Positions 43,413 through 53,418 of a stretch of DNA of 64,000 bases are shown here, piece after piece. The stretch lies in NCBI GenBank assembly GCA_047967505.1, contig CM106541.1; one strand, 5' to 3'. Source of the stretch: Dipteris shenzhenensis (Eukaryota > Polypodiophyta > Polypodiopsida > Gleicheniales). The translations under genes and the position numbers were made by a program. The notes under the pieces are model-generated. The model made no database searches. It was not told where the DNA came from and was given only the letters and a program-made list of their open reading frames with translations. The number at the start of each line of letters is the position of its first letter. Within the stretch, counting starts at the first letter, position 1.

Positions 43413-44230
43413 CACTATGTGAGCTTCTCATCAACCCAAGGACATACCTAAATGAGAACATTAGCCATGGACTAATGGGCGTCCAATGTTGTGCTAAAGT
43501 GATGCACACCCATTTGAGAGCATGCTCCATAACTTTTTTTTGATTTGTTGAAAACCAAAACGGATTGAAAATTTGGAATCCAAATTAGTGGAACTACTGC
43601 ATGGTGGTCTTAAAACATTGATCGTTGTTGATATTGGTATCTAGATTCACCCTAAAATGGAAGCAATTGAAACTGTGTAATTTGTGCATGTGCAAAGATC
43701 TTTTAATAAATCCAACACTATTTATAATTTTGAATTGTTTCTTTTTCCATGCACTTGCTTGCTATATGGCTCATAAACATGCCAAAGGTCATTGCATTTC
43801 ATAATACACAGCATAAGACCCGATAGCATGCCCTTTGGAAATTGGCCTATTTGTGTTTTGAAGCATTTGAGGCCACATGCACTCATTTGGGATATCCAAT
43901 TCTACTGACATGTATCGCCAAAGGGGGGAAAACTGGCAGCTGAAAATTTTGCTACTCCGGCAAATTTTGAATTTTCATACTTCTCGCGCATCAAATCTTG
44001 GAAGAGGTTAAGTACCTGCAACCTGCCCTCACCCTACAAGTGCCCTGCAACCCGTACGCACCTCGACATGACCTTGCACAGACTTTGGTTTGGCATTGTC
44101 TTCTTTTAGGTAAGTTGTCTTCTATTCTTTGCTCACCTCACAAGCTAGCTTCTATGGGTCTATTCTAGAATTATCGTGGCCATGGAGTCAATGTTAACAT
44201 GCAGCTCGCCATGGCTTGCAAGAGAAGTAG
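43413..44230 (+). mobile_element. Transposon 5' end, copy B, cut by Copia-2b
   Basis: Plus-strand homologue of the reverse complement of 20100-20912, starting at the shared AAAGTACACTATGTG. It contains the start of the same gene (44179-44225: MESMLTCSSPWLAREV against MASMATCSSPWLAREA in copy A). Homology stops at about 44226-44231, where Copia-2b reverse-transcriptase sequence begins. The two copies appear moderately diverged. Confidence 0.65.
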
Positions 44231-44310
44231 CAGCCATGCCAAATGCCTTCAGTATCTCTCCAACATACTTTAGCTGTGAAATGAAGATGTATTTCAGCTC
44301 CTGCCAAACT

Positions 44311-44964
44311 TCAATCCCCAAACAGAAATGCATCAGCTGTCATTTCAAACTCTCTTCCTAGCAAATGCTTCGTCTGCAAGATCTTCTCTTCATGGTTCCC
44401 TATTATGACAAGGTCATCCACATAAAGGACCACGATCATACACCTGCCTCCCTCTCTGAAGATATACAAATTTGCATCAGATGGGCTCCTCCTAAACCCG
44501 TTTTGCAAAAAGTAGGCATCAATTCGCTCGTACCATGCTCGTGGGGCCTGTTTCAACCTGTAAAGTGCCTTCTTCAGTTTGCAGACTTTACCTTCTGAAC
44601 CGGGGATCTCAAAACCTGGTGGTTGTTCCACGTATACCTCCTCCTTGAGATCTCCATTTAGAAAGGCATATTTCACATCCATTTGAAACACGGGCCAACT
44701 TCCCTGGGCAGCTAAAGCCAAAACACTGCAAATTGTGGTTAGTCAAACTATGGGAGCAAAACTCTCTTGATAATCAAAACCATGTACCTGTGCGAATCCT
44801 TTTGCCACAAGCCGAGCCTTGTACTTATCCAACGTGCCGTTGGACTTGTACTTGGTCTTGTACACCCACTTGGTTCCGATTACCTTGCATTTTGGTGGTC
44901 GATCCACAAGGTCCCAAGTGTCGTTCTTCATTATGGAGCCATACTCCGACTGCTGAGCCTCCAT
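44311..44964 (-). pseudogene. Copia-2b reverse transcriptase
   Basis: 44964-44743: [53 protein letters not shown] then TGA where Copia-2a has an Arg-containing stretch. 44721-44311: [40 protein letters not shown], active site [38 protein letters not shown]-stop. The last stop follows a frameshift shared with Copia-2a. The active-site YVDD is intact. Confidence 0.88.
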
Positions 44965-44979
44965 CCACCTATCATCGCC

Positions 44980-46536
44980 CTATGCCTCTTCAAGACGATT
45001 GGGTTCATCAGCACGCTTGGGTTCATCAGCACGGATCACTTCTGTCATCAAAGCATAGTTGACCAAGTGTTCCTGCGCCCTTCTTTGCTCCTCTAATCTC
45101 TTGGACCGGTGGTGTTCGGATGGTTCCTCCTCAATGGCTGGAGGTTCTTTGCCGTCCAATAGCTGCTTTACCCACTTCAGGAATGGCAGTTGCCGTGATG
45201 GTTCTGTAGGCTCTTCTTCATCTTCTTTGTCTTGAATCCTCCCAAGCACTGTTGGGGGAGTTCGGTTTGCTATTGGTGGCAGTACTAGATGGATATCTTG
45301 GTCCTGGTTGTCTGGCAAGGAAGCATCCTCCTCCAATTGATGCGGCTGTTCTGAGAAGACCACATCATGACTTACAATTACCTTCTTGGTAACAGGGTTA
45401 TAGAGACAGTAACCCTTTGCCTCTTCACTGTAGCCCAAGAAGATACACTTGCGGCTCTTCGGTTCCCATTTGGTCCTGGTAGCATTAGGGACATGCACAA
45501 AACAGTCACATCCAAAAGCTCTGAAATGTGCAACTGAAGGTTTCTTATCAGAAAAGGCTTGCAGTGGAGTCATCACGTTCACAACCTTCGTGTAGCTACA
45601 ATTCAGGATGTAAACTGCAGTGTTACATGCTTCAGCCCAGAAAGTCTTTGGCAAATCTTTCCCTTTCATCATACTCCGGCCCATTTCGCAAATGACGTGC
45701 ATCTTGCGTTTTGTTACTCCATTTTGCTGTGATGTATGTGGCGGGGGTTTCTGCCTCTTGATTCTATGACTTTTGCAGTAACTTTCGAATTCAGTTGATG
45801 TGAACTCTCCACCTCTGTCTGATATCAACTTCTTCACCTTCCTCCCCGTTTCTTTCTCGACCATTACATGCCATTCCTTGAACCTACTAAAAGCCTCATC
45901 TTTAGTCTTCAAGAAGTATATCCATATCCTTCTACTGTAGTCGTCTATCAGCGTCATGAAGTAGTAGGAACCACCCAAAGCTTCCGTCTCCATCTTTCCG
46001 CAGAGGTCCGTGTGAACGAGCTCTGGAGGAGCCTTTGCCCTGCTGGCCTCTTTAGGAAAGGGATGCCGATGCTGCTTGCCCATCATGCAAGCTTCACATA
46101 CATCGAGCAGATCTAAAATTTCTGGTAGGTCTGCAATCATTCCACTTTTATGCATCTCCTTCAAAGAACTAAGGTTTAGATGACCAAACCTCTCATGCCA
46201 CAGCTTAGTGTTCTTCACATCCACTCGAGCACTGAAAGCTGAGAGTTCATAAATGTTGTTGCGCCATGTACCTTTACCAATGACCTTCCCTTGAAGATCC
46301 GGAATCTGTGCACCATTCTTATCGAATTGAACTTTCAGGTCCCGACCCGTGATCGCGGAAATGGACAACAAGTTTTTCACATAAAGAACATTGGACAACT
46401 GTTTTACAACTCCATCTGACTTGAGAGCAATCGTACCTTTTCCTTTTGCTGGACATTTTGCATCATTGCCGACTGCTACCAGGATATCATTCCCTACCGG
46501 CTGTAGAGAGGTAGACCAATCCTTCCGACTGGACAT
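44980..46536 (-). pseudogene. Copia-2b protease end, integrase and linker (518 open codons)
   Basis: The longest frame in the window. It begins just after the protease DSGAS site (SRHMSSRKDW) and continues as gag-pre-integrase (LWHERFGHLNLSSLKEMHKS and CEACMMGKQHRHPFP, an HHCC zinc site). It then enters the integrase core: LVHTDLCGKMETEALGGSYY (first Asp), LIDDYSRRIW and LISDRGGEFTSTEFESYC (second Asp). The third acidic residue is lost: the usual Glu of the NGV-x-ERK block is Lys (SQQNGVTKRKM; codon at plus 45709-45711). The C-terminal part (AFGCDCFVHVPNATRTKWEP, CIFLGYSEEAKGYCLYN) and an acidic linker follow, ending in TAG. Confidence 0.9.
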
Positions 46537-46641
46537 GTGGCGTGATGCACCACTGTCAATGATCCACGGTTCATCTGCAGGTACATGAACTTCCTCCGTG
46601 CGAATCTCCTCAATTGCGACGAATAGCTCTACTGGTACTGC

Positions 46642-47481
46642 CTACGCACTGTTGCTGGACTCTTTCTTTACTCCGTTCTTCTCATCTGCAATCTTCTTTC
46701 GGCACTCATTCTGCTTGTGCCCTGCCTTGGTGCAATAAAAGAACTTGATCTTCTTTTTTCTCTTTTTATCATCAGAAGAAGATGGGTTACCAGAGTCCTT
46801 ACCCTTACCTTTCTTTGATCCGGTCCAGAAAGCCGAATCTTCTCCAGTCCTCATCTTTTGACGCATCTCCTCCTCCAGAAGCATCGCGTTGAAATCCTCA
46901 AAGTTGAGGGGCGTATTTTTGTTCTGCGTATTCAGCACTGTAACAAGATCGTCGTACTTTGGTGGGAGAATCCATATGCACCTTCGTGCTAGATTCTCGC
47001 TGGTGATGGTGATGCCAATCGTAGTCATCTGATCGCGCAAATTCTTCACCCTGGTGATGAACTTCTCTGCCACTTCAGACTCCGACTTCTCGTTCGCGAG
47101 TTGAGTCTCCAGATTCTGAATCCACGTATGATTCGTGGTCTCGTACTGATTTTTCAAGACTGTCCATGCCTCCTCTGCTGTGGTGACATGTTGAATTAAC
47201 GTTATGACGGAATCACTAACACTGCAGACAATAGAACACAGCGCATCTGCATTTCTTCTTGTCCATGCAAGAATCTCATCCGTAGTTGGTACTATCTATT
47301 GTCCTGCATTGGCTGGATCTGGTCTCGCAACCGGCCTCACTTCCACCCTAGTAGCAGTGTCCCAAAGCTCATATGTGCTTAGGATGGTCTTCATCTTGAA
47401 CTTCCAGAGTGGATAGTTAGAGCCGTCTAGCTTTTCGCTTTCGCGGAATGGTGGGATTCGTAGTCTTGCGGGCTGGGCCAT
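46642..47481 (-). pseudogene. Copia-2b gag
   Basis: The start ATG at 47481 gives MAQPARLRIPPFRESEKLDG and SNYPLWKFKMKTILSTYELW, the copia gag N-terminus. It runs through TAG (47296) into the UBN2 core with KNQYETTNHTWIQNLETQLA and ILPPKYDDLVTVLN. The zinc knuckle reads FFYCTKAGHKQNECRK, so the first Cys of CX2CX4HX4C is Phe. A second TAG (46642) separates gag from the protease, whose DSGAS motif is encoded near 46555. Confidence 0.85.
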
Positions 47482-47539
47482 CTCTCAAAATCTGCTCGCA
47501 AACAGAAACACACTACCAAATCTTCTTGCTAGAGTCCAG

Positions 47540-47817
47540 GCTCTGATACCATGTAAGAAAATAATACGTCTATGCTCAACAGATAATAGGATCTTGTACG
47601 CAAGAGAGAAAACAAGATAGTATGGAGAATCAAAAATTTGATTACTGTAGAACTGATACAATAGATGGTGCTGCCTCCCAACTGTGCACTCCTATGAAAG
47701 AAGCTTTGATGGCATGCTGGAAATAGTAGAAGACAGAGGCTAGATGCTAAGGAATTAGCGTTGCTGTAGCCGGTGATGAAATGGGCTTCACGGGCTTGCT
47801 CTTATATAGCCACCAGT
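47540..47817 (-). repeat. Copia-2b PBS and truncated 5' LTR
   Basis: The primer site is plus-strand GCTCTGATACCA (47540-47551). The LTR (47552-47817) matches Copia-2a LTR from TGTAAGAAAA to GGGCTTGCTCTTATATAGCCACCAG, including the TATA box, then stops. The U3 part is missing. Confidence 0.85.
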
Positions 47818-48335
47818 ATGCACTAGAATGACACCATGGAAGGGAATGTTTGTGCTAGTAAGCATAGCTTTTGGTGGATGAATCCTCCCACTTACTCTTT
47901 TCTAAACTTGATATGACTAAGTTATAGGGTTAATTAATAAATAACTAAGTTTTTGCTCATGTGAAGACCATGAGAGGTCTTTTGGATTGTACACACCTGA
48001 ACCTTGAGACTGTGTTGCCAGCTTGAAGACAGTAACAGATGCGTGTAGCACTAGCACTCTGACACATGCAGTAGTCACACCACCACTGGCAATTTGACAC
48101 AGAGGGTAGAATAACACACGTGGTGACCACAGGGGCATCATAGACTCACAGTGCTATGAGAGACTTGGGGGAGTAAATGTTGGGGGCTGCTGATAGTTGG
48201 CTCGCGATTGAGAAGACACATGATGCGGCACCAGAGAGAGAGAGAGAGAGAATATATATGTATGTATATATATATATATATATATCTAATTTATTTATTT
48301 ATACATATACATACACTTTTTTGTGTGTGGTGAAA
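47818..48335. other. Unassigned stretch with GA/TA microsatellite
   Basis: No gene. ACTTGGGGGAGTAAATGTTGGGGGC at about 48162-48186 looks like a polypurine tract followed by a TG-starting LTR on the plus strand, cut short by Copia-3b; this is weak. 48233-48286 is (GA)n then (TA)n. Confidence 0.4.
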
Positions 48336-48971
48336 TCACTTCTGCTTCAATAGCATTTTCACATGAAGGATATCTTCATCACTATCACCTGTGATGATCA
48401 AATTATCAACATAAATGACAAGCAGCATAATACCTTTCTCTGTTTTTCTCACATAAAGTGAGAAATCTGTCGTGGAAATTTGAAAACCAATAGTGACAAG
48501 ATACTGTCCTATCTTATCAAACCATGCTCTGGGTGCTTGCTTCAAGCCATACAAGGCTTTCTTCAACTTGCAAACAAACTCAGGATGAACAGCATGCACA
48601 TAACCTGGTGGTTACTCCATATAGACCTCTTCTTGCAAATCACCATGCAAGAAGGCATTCTTTGCATCCATCTGATGTAAAGACCATCCCTTCGATGCAG
48701 CCATAGCAATGACTGCTCTTACAGTTGCCATCCTTGTAACCGGACTGAATGTTTCTTCATAATCAATGCCATATGTCTGTGCATACCCCTTGACAACTAA
48801 TCTTGCCTTGTATCTGCTCACAGAAGCATATGCATTGTGCTTCACCTTATAAACCCACTTGCAGCCAATTGCATTCTTGTCTTTAGGCAAAGGCACCAAT
48901 TCCCATGTAGCATTTGCTTCCGAGGCATCAATTTCTTCATCCATGGCTTTCTCCCATTTTTCTTTTCCCAT
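48336..48971 (-). pseudogene. Copia-3b reverse transcriptase
   Basis: One frame spans 48971-48612 ([60 protein letters not shown]) and, after a TAA, 48599-48336 ([20 protein letters not shown], then MLLVIYVDNLIITGDSDEDI). The active-site motif reads YVDN: the second catalytic Asp is Asn (GAT to AAT), again a G-to-A change. It ends at the 3' breakpoint of the element. Confidence 0.87.
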
Positions 48972-49066
48972 GGCTTGAAAGAAGTGGGTTCTGGTTCCTT
49001 TATCACTTTGACCATATAGGTATAGTGAATGGCTGTAAATCCATCATATTTCAGCCTATCCACAGG

Positions 49067-50264
49067 TTACTTGACTCTAGTAGACCTGCGCAAAATAGGC
49101 TCACTACCAGGTGCTCTCAAAACATCCATTGTCTTCCTTACTCTAGGTGTAACAACAAAAGGAATACCCAACTCATCATCAAGGCTCTGCTCTGCTGAGC
49201 CACTGGATTCACCATCCACATAAGAATGACCTGCATTCACATCAACCATGGGCTAATCTACTTTCTCTTTTCCTTTTTGTGATACTTGCATACCACTATC
49301 TGCATTGCTTTGAGGAGATTCTCCTGATCTCAATCCACCTATCCATGGCGAAGTATGTGAACCACTACTAGAGGACACTATAGGTCCACTAATATTTTGT
49401 GATTGCTGTTGTGAATTCTGTGCAGCATTACCATTTTGTGCATCTACATCATCAATCACATTGACTGGTTTATACCAGCTGCTCATCTCATCAGAAACAA
49501 CATCTCTGCTCACTGTAAACTTACGAGTAGAAGGATTATAGCATCTATACCATTTTTGTTGTAGAGAATATCCAATAAAGATGCACTTCTCAGCTTTTGG
49601 ATCCAACTTGGATCTCAACTCATCTGGCACATGAACATAGGCAATGCAACCAAAAACTTTCAAATGAAAAATATCTGGTTTCCTACCAGTATACCTCTCC
49701 TCTGGTGTCATGCCATGTATTGTTGTAGTGGGAGTCTTGTTCAGTATGTAGACTACTGTAGCAACTACTTCAGCCCAATAAAAATCTAGTAGGTCTTTTT
49801 CGTTGAGCATGGCACGAGATACCTCTCCAATATGCCTGTTTTTCCTTTCTGCAAGTCCATTTTGCTGTGGGGAATGACTGCATGAATATTGCTGCTTTAT
49901 GCCATGCTCCTGCAGAAACCTTGCAAACTCATTTGAGAGGTACTCTCCCCCTCCATCTGACCTTAGGCATTTTAATTGCAAGCCTGTTTCTTTTCTAACC
50001 ATAGCTTTAAAAGCTTTGAAAAGCCCAAGCACTTTTCTTTTTCATAAAATACACCTAAACTTTTTTGCTGTAGTCATCAATAAAAGTGACAAAATAATGA
50101 TAGCCTCCAATAGATGCAGCTTTAGTAGTCCACACATCACAGTGGACTAATTCCAATGGCCTCTTACTCTCTTGAACATGTCTAGGAAATGGTTTCCTTG
50201 CCTGTTTTCCAAATTGACAGGCTTCACATACCTTATGCATGTTTGCAACCTTGAACTTAGGCAA
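49067..50264 (-). pseudogene. Copia-3b integrase and linker
   Basis: 50264-50055: KVCEACQFGKQARKPFPR, LELVHCDVWTTKAASIGGYH (first Asp), VTFIDDYSKKV. 50032-49253 (260 codons): KCLRSDGGGEYLSNEFARFL (second Asp), SPQQNGLAERKNRHIGEVSR (catalytic Glu intact), FYWAEVVATVVYILN, CIFIGYSLQQKWYRCYNPST, then a Gln/Ser-rich linker ending in TAG at 49253, where Copia-3a has CAG. The linker goes on in 49249-49067. This is the best-preserved integrase core in the window. Confidence 0.88.
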
Positions 50265-50462
50265 TCCTACAACAATTTTGGGCCTACATTAATTTAAGTC
50301 ACTGTACATTAAGAGGACCAATGCATTTATGCCAAATATCAATATTTGTAACTACATGGGTCCCATGTACAAACATTGTTGCACTCAATTCAAGCATGTC
50401 TGCATCCAACATAAACATCCTACCCTTCTTTTTCCCTTTTGCTATCATGTGACCTTTATTTT

Positions 50463-51237
50463 TCATATCCTCCACAAAGCATCCATGAGGATTAAATCTG
50501 ACCTGCAAGCCCTACTCAACCATTTGACCAATAGAAACCAGTTCTTGATTATGTTTGGGACATCAAATACATCAGACATGTATTTCTTTTTTTGATCCTG
50601 CATAGACAAAGGAATTTTACCAATCTGCACAATAGGACATGCAGTATCATCACCAGTCTCCACAAATCCTGGTTTTTCCATTTTCCTTACATCTTGCATC
50701 CATTCTGCATGACTTGTCATGTGGTTTGACGCACCTGAGTCAATATACCACACATCATTGCTTTCTTCTGCACTTGTCATAGAATTGGTCATGTGCTACA
50801 TTATAAACAAATGCTCATTTCTGTCATCACCCTGTCTACTAGAGGATGCATAATTGCCTTGCTGCAATTTTCCATTCATAATGTCATTCTATTTTTATAG
50901 AAATCTTTAGCCATATGACCCATTTTACCATAGTAGTGGCATTCAACATTGCTATTTGCATTTTGGCCTCTCTACCATCCACCACAACCTCTTTAGCTCC
51001 CCCTACCTCTAAGGTTACCACATCCTCCTCCATAGGACTGGTTTTCTTGAATTTGCTACATATTCTGATTTTTGCCATGGCCTCCATATCGGCCTGCTCT
51101 ACCTCTGCCTCTACCATAAACAAATGCTCATTTCTGTCATCACCCTGTCTACTAGAGGATGCATAATTGCCTTGCTGCAATTTTCCATTCATAATGTCAT
51201 TCTGCTTTTTATAGAAATCTTTAGCCATATGACCCAT
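50463..51237 (-). pseudogene. Copia-3b zinc knuckle and protease
   Basis: 50792-50463 has EESNDVWYIDSGASNHMTSH, an intact DSGAS protease site, and a following GDDTACPIVQIGKI region. 51237-50884 has MGHMAKDFYKKQNDIMNGKL, where the last Cys of the knuckle is Phe, then QADMEAMAKIRICSKFKKTS and a second, out-of-frame knuckle region caused by the 313-bp duplication. Confidence 0.8.
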
Positions 51238-51428
51238 TTTACCACAGTAGTGGCATTCAACATTGCTATTTGCATTTTGGCCTCTCTACCATCCACCACA
51301 ACCTCCTTGGCTCCCCTTGCCTCTAAGGTTACCATGTCCTCCTCCATAGGACTGGTTTTCTTGAATTTGCTGCATATTCTAATTTTTGCCATGGCCTCCA
51401 TATCGGCCTGCTCTACCTGTACCTCTAT
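50803..51428. repeat. 313-bp tandem duplication in Copia-3b gag
   Basis: ATAAACAAATGCTCATTTCTGTC starts at 50803 and again at 51116, and the two blocks remain closely alike to GCCTGCTCTACCT. 313 is not a multiple of three, so the second copy is out of frame. Confidence 0.9.
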
Positions 51429-51439
51429 CTCTTCTAGCA

Positions 51440-52072
51440 TTTGAGTAGAAGACAGTTTCCTTTGAAGTTCCTCCCAAAGAAGATGCACCACCATTTCTCT
51501 ACTCTTCAGAAATTAGAAGAGCAATCAACTCCTCAAAATCAAGAAATTTTTCACGGATGGCAATGGATGTTCAGAACTATGCATAATCCTTTCCTAGACC
51601 ATTCAAGGTCATAGAAACTAAATCGTCATCTTCCACTGGCGACCCAATGGAAGCAAGTGCATCTGCAATCTTCTTCACCTTCATGTGGTAGTCATTGATG
51701 CTCATATTTCACATTATGCAACTCCTACTTGAGCTGCATTTTCCTGGCTTGTGTATTTGTGCTGTACATTTTTGTCAAAGTATCCCACGCCTCCTTCGGC
51801 ATGCTTGCATCCTGAATATGCACAATCAAAGAATCTGAAGTACTGATAGACAGCTAGTACATAACTTTTCTGGCTCTCTCATGCCATCCTTTAAATGCCT
51901 GCAACTCGTGTTGATTGGGAACATTAGGAATAACTGGTTCTTGTTCAGCTCTAGTAAAGAACTCCCAATAGCCTTTTTCCTTAAGGAAATTCGTCATTCT
52001 AAACTTCCATGCTTGGAAGTTGTTCTTGTCAAGCTTTTTAGTGACTATCTGTGAAAGAGCATCAGACGCCAT
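51440..52072 (-). pseudogene. Copia-3b gag N-terminal part
   Basis: The start ATG (52072) reads MASDALSQIVTKKLDKNNFQ, AWKFRMTNFLKEKGYWEF. It continues to GWHERARKVMY-stop, then SISTSDSLIVHIQDASMPKE and AWDTLTKMYSTNTQARKMQL, a UBN2 gag core. Further stops precede EELQRKLSSTQMLEEIE. Confidence 0.8.
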
Positions 52073-52604
52073 TACAAAACACTGCAAAAATATTATGTCA
52101 CTGCAAAAACACAACTTCTGTCTCACAAGGGCAGATTTGCAAAACTGAGGAAAGTGGTATTTGACCAGACAGTCACTTCCTAGTGACGATTTTGCATCAA
52201 TAGGCAATAAGAATGATTCTGTCACTCCCAATATCTCTATGCATAGGCATATGATGCAATTTCTGTGGCAACTTTTCACCGACCTGTAGAACAATGGTCG
52301 CACAGCCAAAATAGGGCACTTTTTTGAGTGCCTACAGAAAACTTCTGCCACCAAAACGGGCCCTGAAACGGCCTCAAATCAAAAAAATAATGTCACCAAG
52401 GGCTTTGCCCTTAGCCATAGCATATACTACCGTCTCGTCACACTGCAAAGGGCATCTCAATCTAAGATAGTGCACTCGCACTTTTCGGCTGTGCTACCTG
52501 CAGAGATTTACTCTCAAACTCAAAAAAAAGGAAAGCAACACTGATCCTCTTACCAAGACACTGCGCACTTGGTTTGCTTCCTTGAGCTCCTTACCACAAA
52601 CCAA

Positions 52605-52973
52605 GCTCTGATACCATGTGATGAGAGTGGGAGAGAGGTAAGGAATCTCACTTGCAGCTTTCTCACATACACAATGGGCGAATGCACACAAAGGTGGAGG
52701 CTGAAAACAGTTTTCCTCTTCTTAGTTGTGAAAGCCAAAAGAACTCTCTCATAGTATAAAAGGAATAGATGAACCCCATATGTGGGTCTCAAACCAAACT
52801 CAGCTAACCTAGGTGGCATACTAACTAAGCCACCAACTACAAAACATAAAGATAGCTGTCATCCAGCTATTATTCATGGGCGGTGTACCAACCGCATCTG
52901 CAGTTAACAAGTCGGTGACATAAATGCACAACGGTCACCCTGGCATATCACGAGTGGAGCTCGATATTCAACA
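52605..52973 (-). repeat. Copia-3b PBS and 5' LTR (357 bp)
   Basis: The primer site is plus-strand GCTCTGATACCA (52605-52616). The LTR on the minus strand starts TGTTGAATATCGAGC (52973) and ends CTCTCATCACA (52617). It is collinear with the Copia-3a LTR. Confidence 0.88.
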
Positions 52974-53418
52974 GGCACGTACTTCTTAAGATTGTTTCAT
53001 GTCTTCAAGCTTGTGTTTGCAATCCTAGATCTCTTCTTCTTTGTGAATTAGAGTGAGTCGAGAGCTTGTGCCACTACCTCCGTCTGCTGAGCATGTGTGG
53101 ATGTCAAGGAATTATAGTAGGTCTGTAGGATTGCCGTTGCTTGTACTGTTGCTATCAGTTGTGTTTGACTTTCGTGGAGGTTGGAGGTCACATCCCTCAC
53201 TGCCTTCTCTTGAGCTTGGAGAGCTTGGTTCATGCGCACTTTTTCTACCTCCTCCTCATCTATTTGTGCCTGAAGTGCCTTGACCTCTATGGCAATTGCT
53301 TGGATTTGGTCTTCAATTTCTATTGCAGTTTGTCTGTCCAATTCTCTTGCATATTCTTCTTTGGCCAAGCTATTGAATAGTTCTGACATTTGGATCATTT
53401 TAATATCTAGTCCTTGCC
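52974..53418 (-). pseudogene. Coiled-coil protein fragment between Copia-3b and Gypsy-1
   Basis: The minus-strand frame (53398-53048) reads MIQMSELFNSLAKEEYAREL, IEIEDQIQAIAIEVKALQAQ and IDEEEVEKVRMNQALQAQEK. A long amphipathic coiled coil follows, then a TAA (where Gln is likely) and more charged sequence to the Copia-3b LTR at 52973. It touches the RNase H end of Gypsy-1, in a different frame, where integrase would be expected. It resembles in style, not in clear sequence, the coiled-coil pseudogene at 10640-12600. It may be an extra retroelement ORF or an unrelated gene joined by deletion. Confidence 0.6.

Larger units (their letters stand above)
44231..47817 (-). mobile_element. Copia-2b: 5' half of a copia element, least decayed
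   Basis: Minus-strand element with a truncated 5' LTR (47552-47817), primer site, gag, integrase and most of reverse transcriptase. It breaks off at about 44231 inside the RT/RNase H junction. All readable pieces (47481-47296, 47157-46642, 46536-44980, 44964-44743, 44721-44311) lie in one frame. About 1,050 codons of gag-pol are therefore collinear, interrupted by only four stops (TAG at 47296, 46642 and 44980; TGA at 44743). Same family as Copia-2a. Confidence 0.9.
48336..52973 (-). mobile_element. Copia-3b: 5' LTR to reverse transcriptase
   Basis: Second copy of the Copia-3 family on the minus strand. It has 5' LTR (52617-52973), primer site (52605-52616), gag, zinc knuckle, integrase and RT. 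It ends abruptly inside RT at about 48336. It carries a 313-bp tandem duplication across the zinc-knuckle region (50803-51428) not seen in Copia-3a. It keeps the middle of gag that 3a lacks. Its LTR lies in the coiled-coil fragment at 52974. Confidence 0.88.

Noticed and set aside
44311-47481. Alternative genetic code (TAG read as Gln)
   Set aside because: Stops are mixed TAG, TAA and TGA across elements, sister copies carry CAG or CAA at the same sites, and the intact LEA gene itself ends in TAG.
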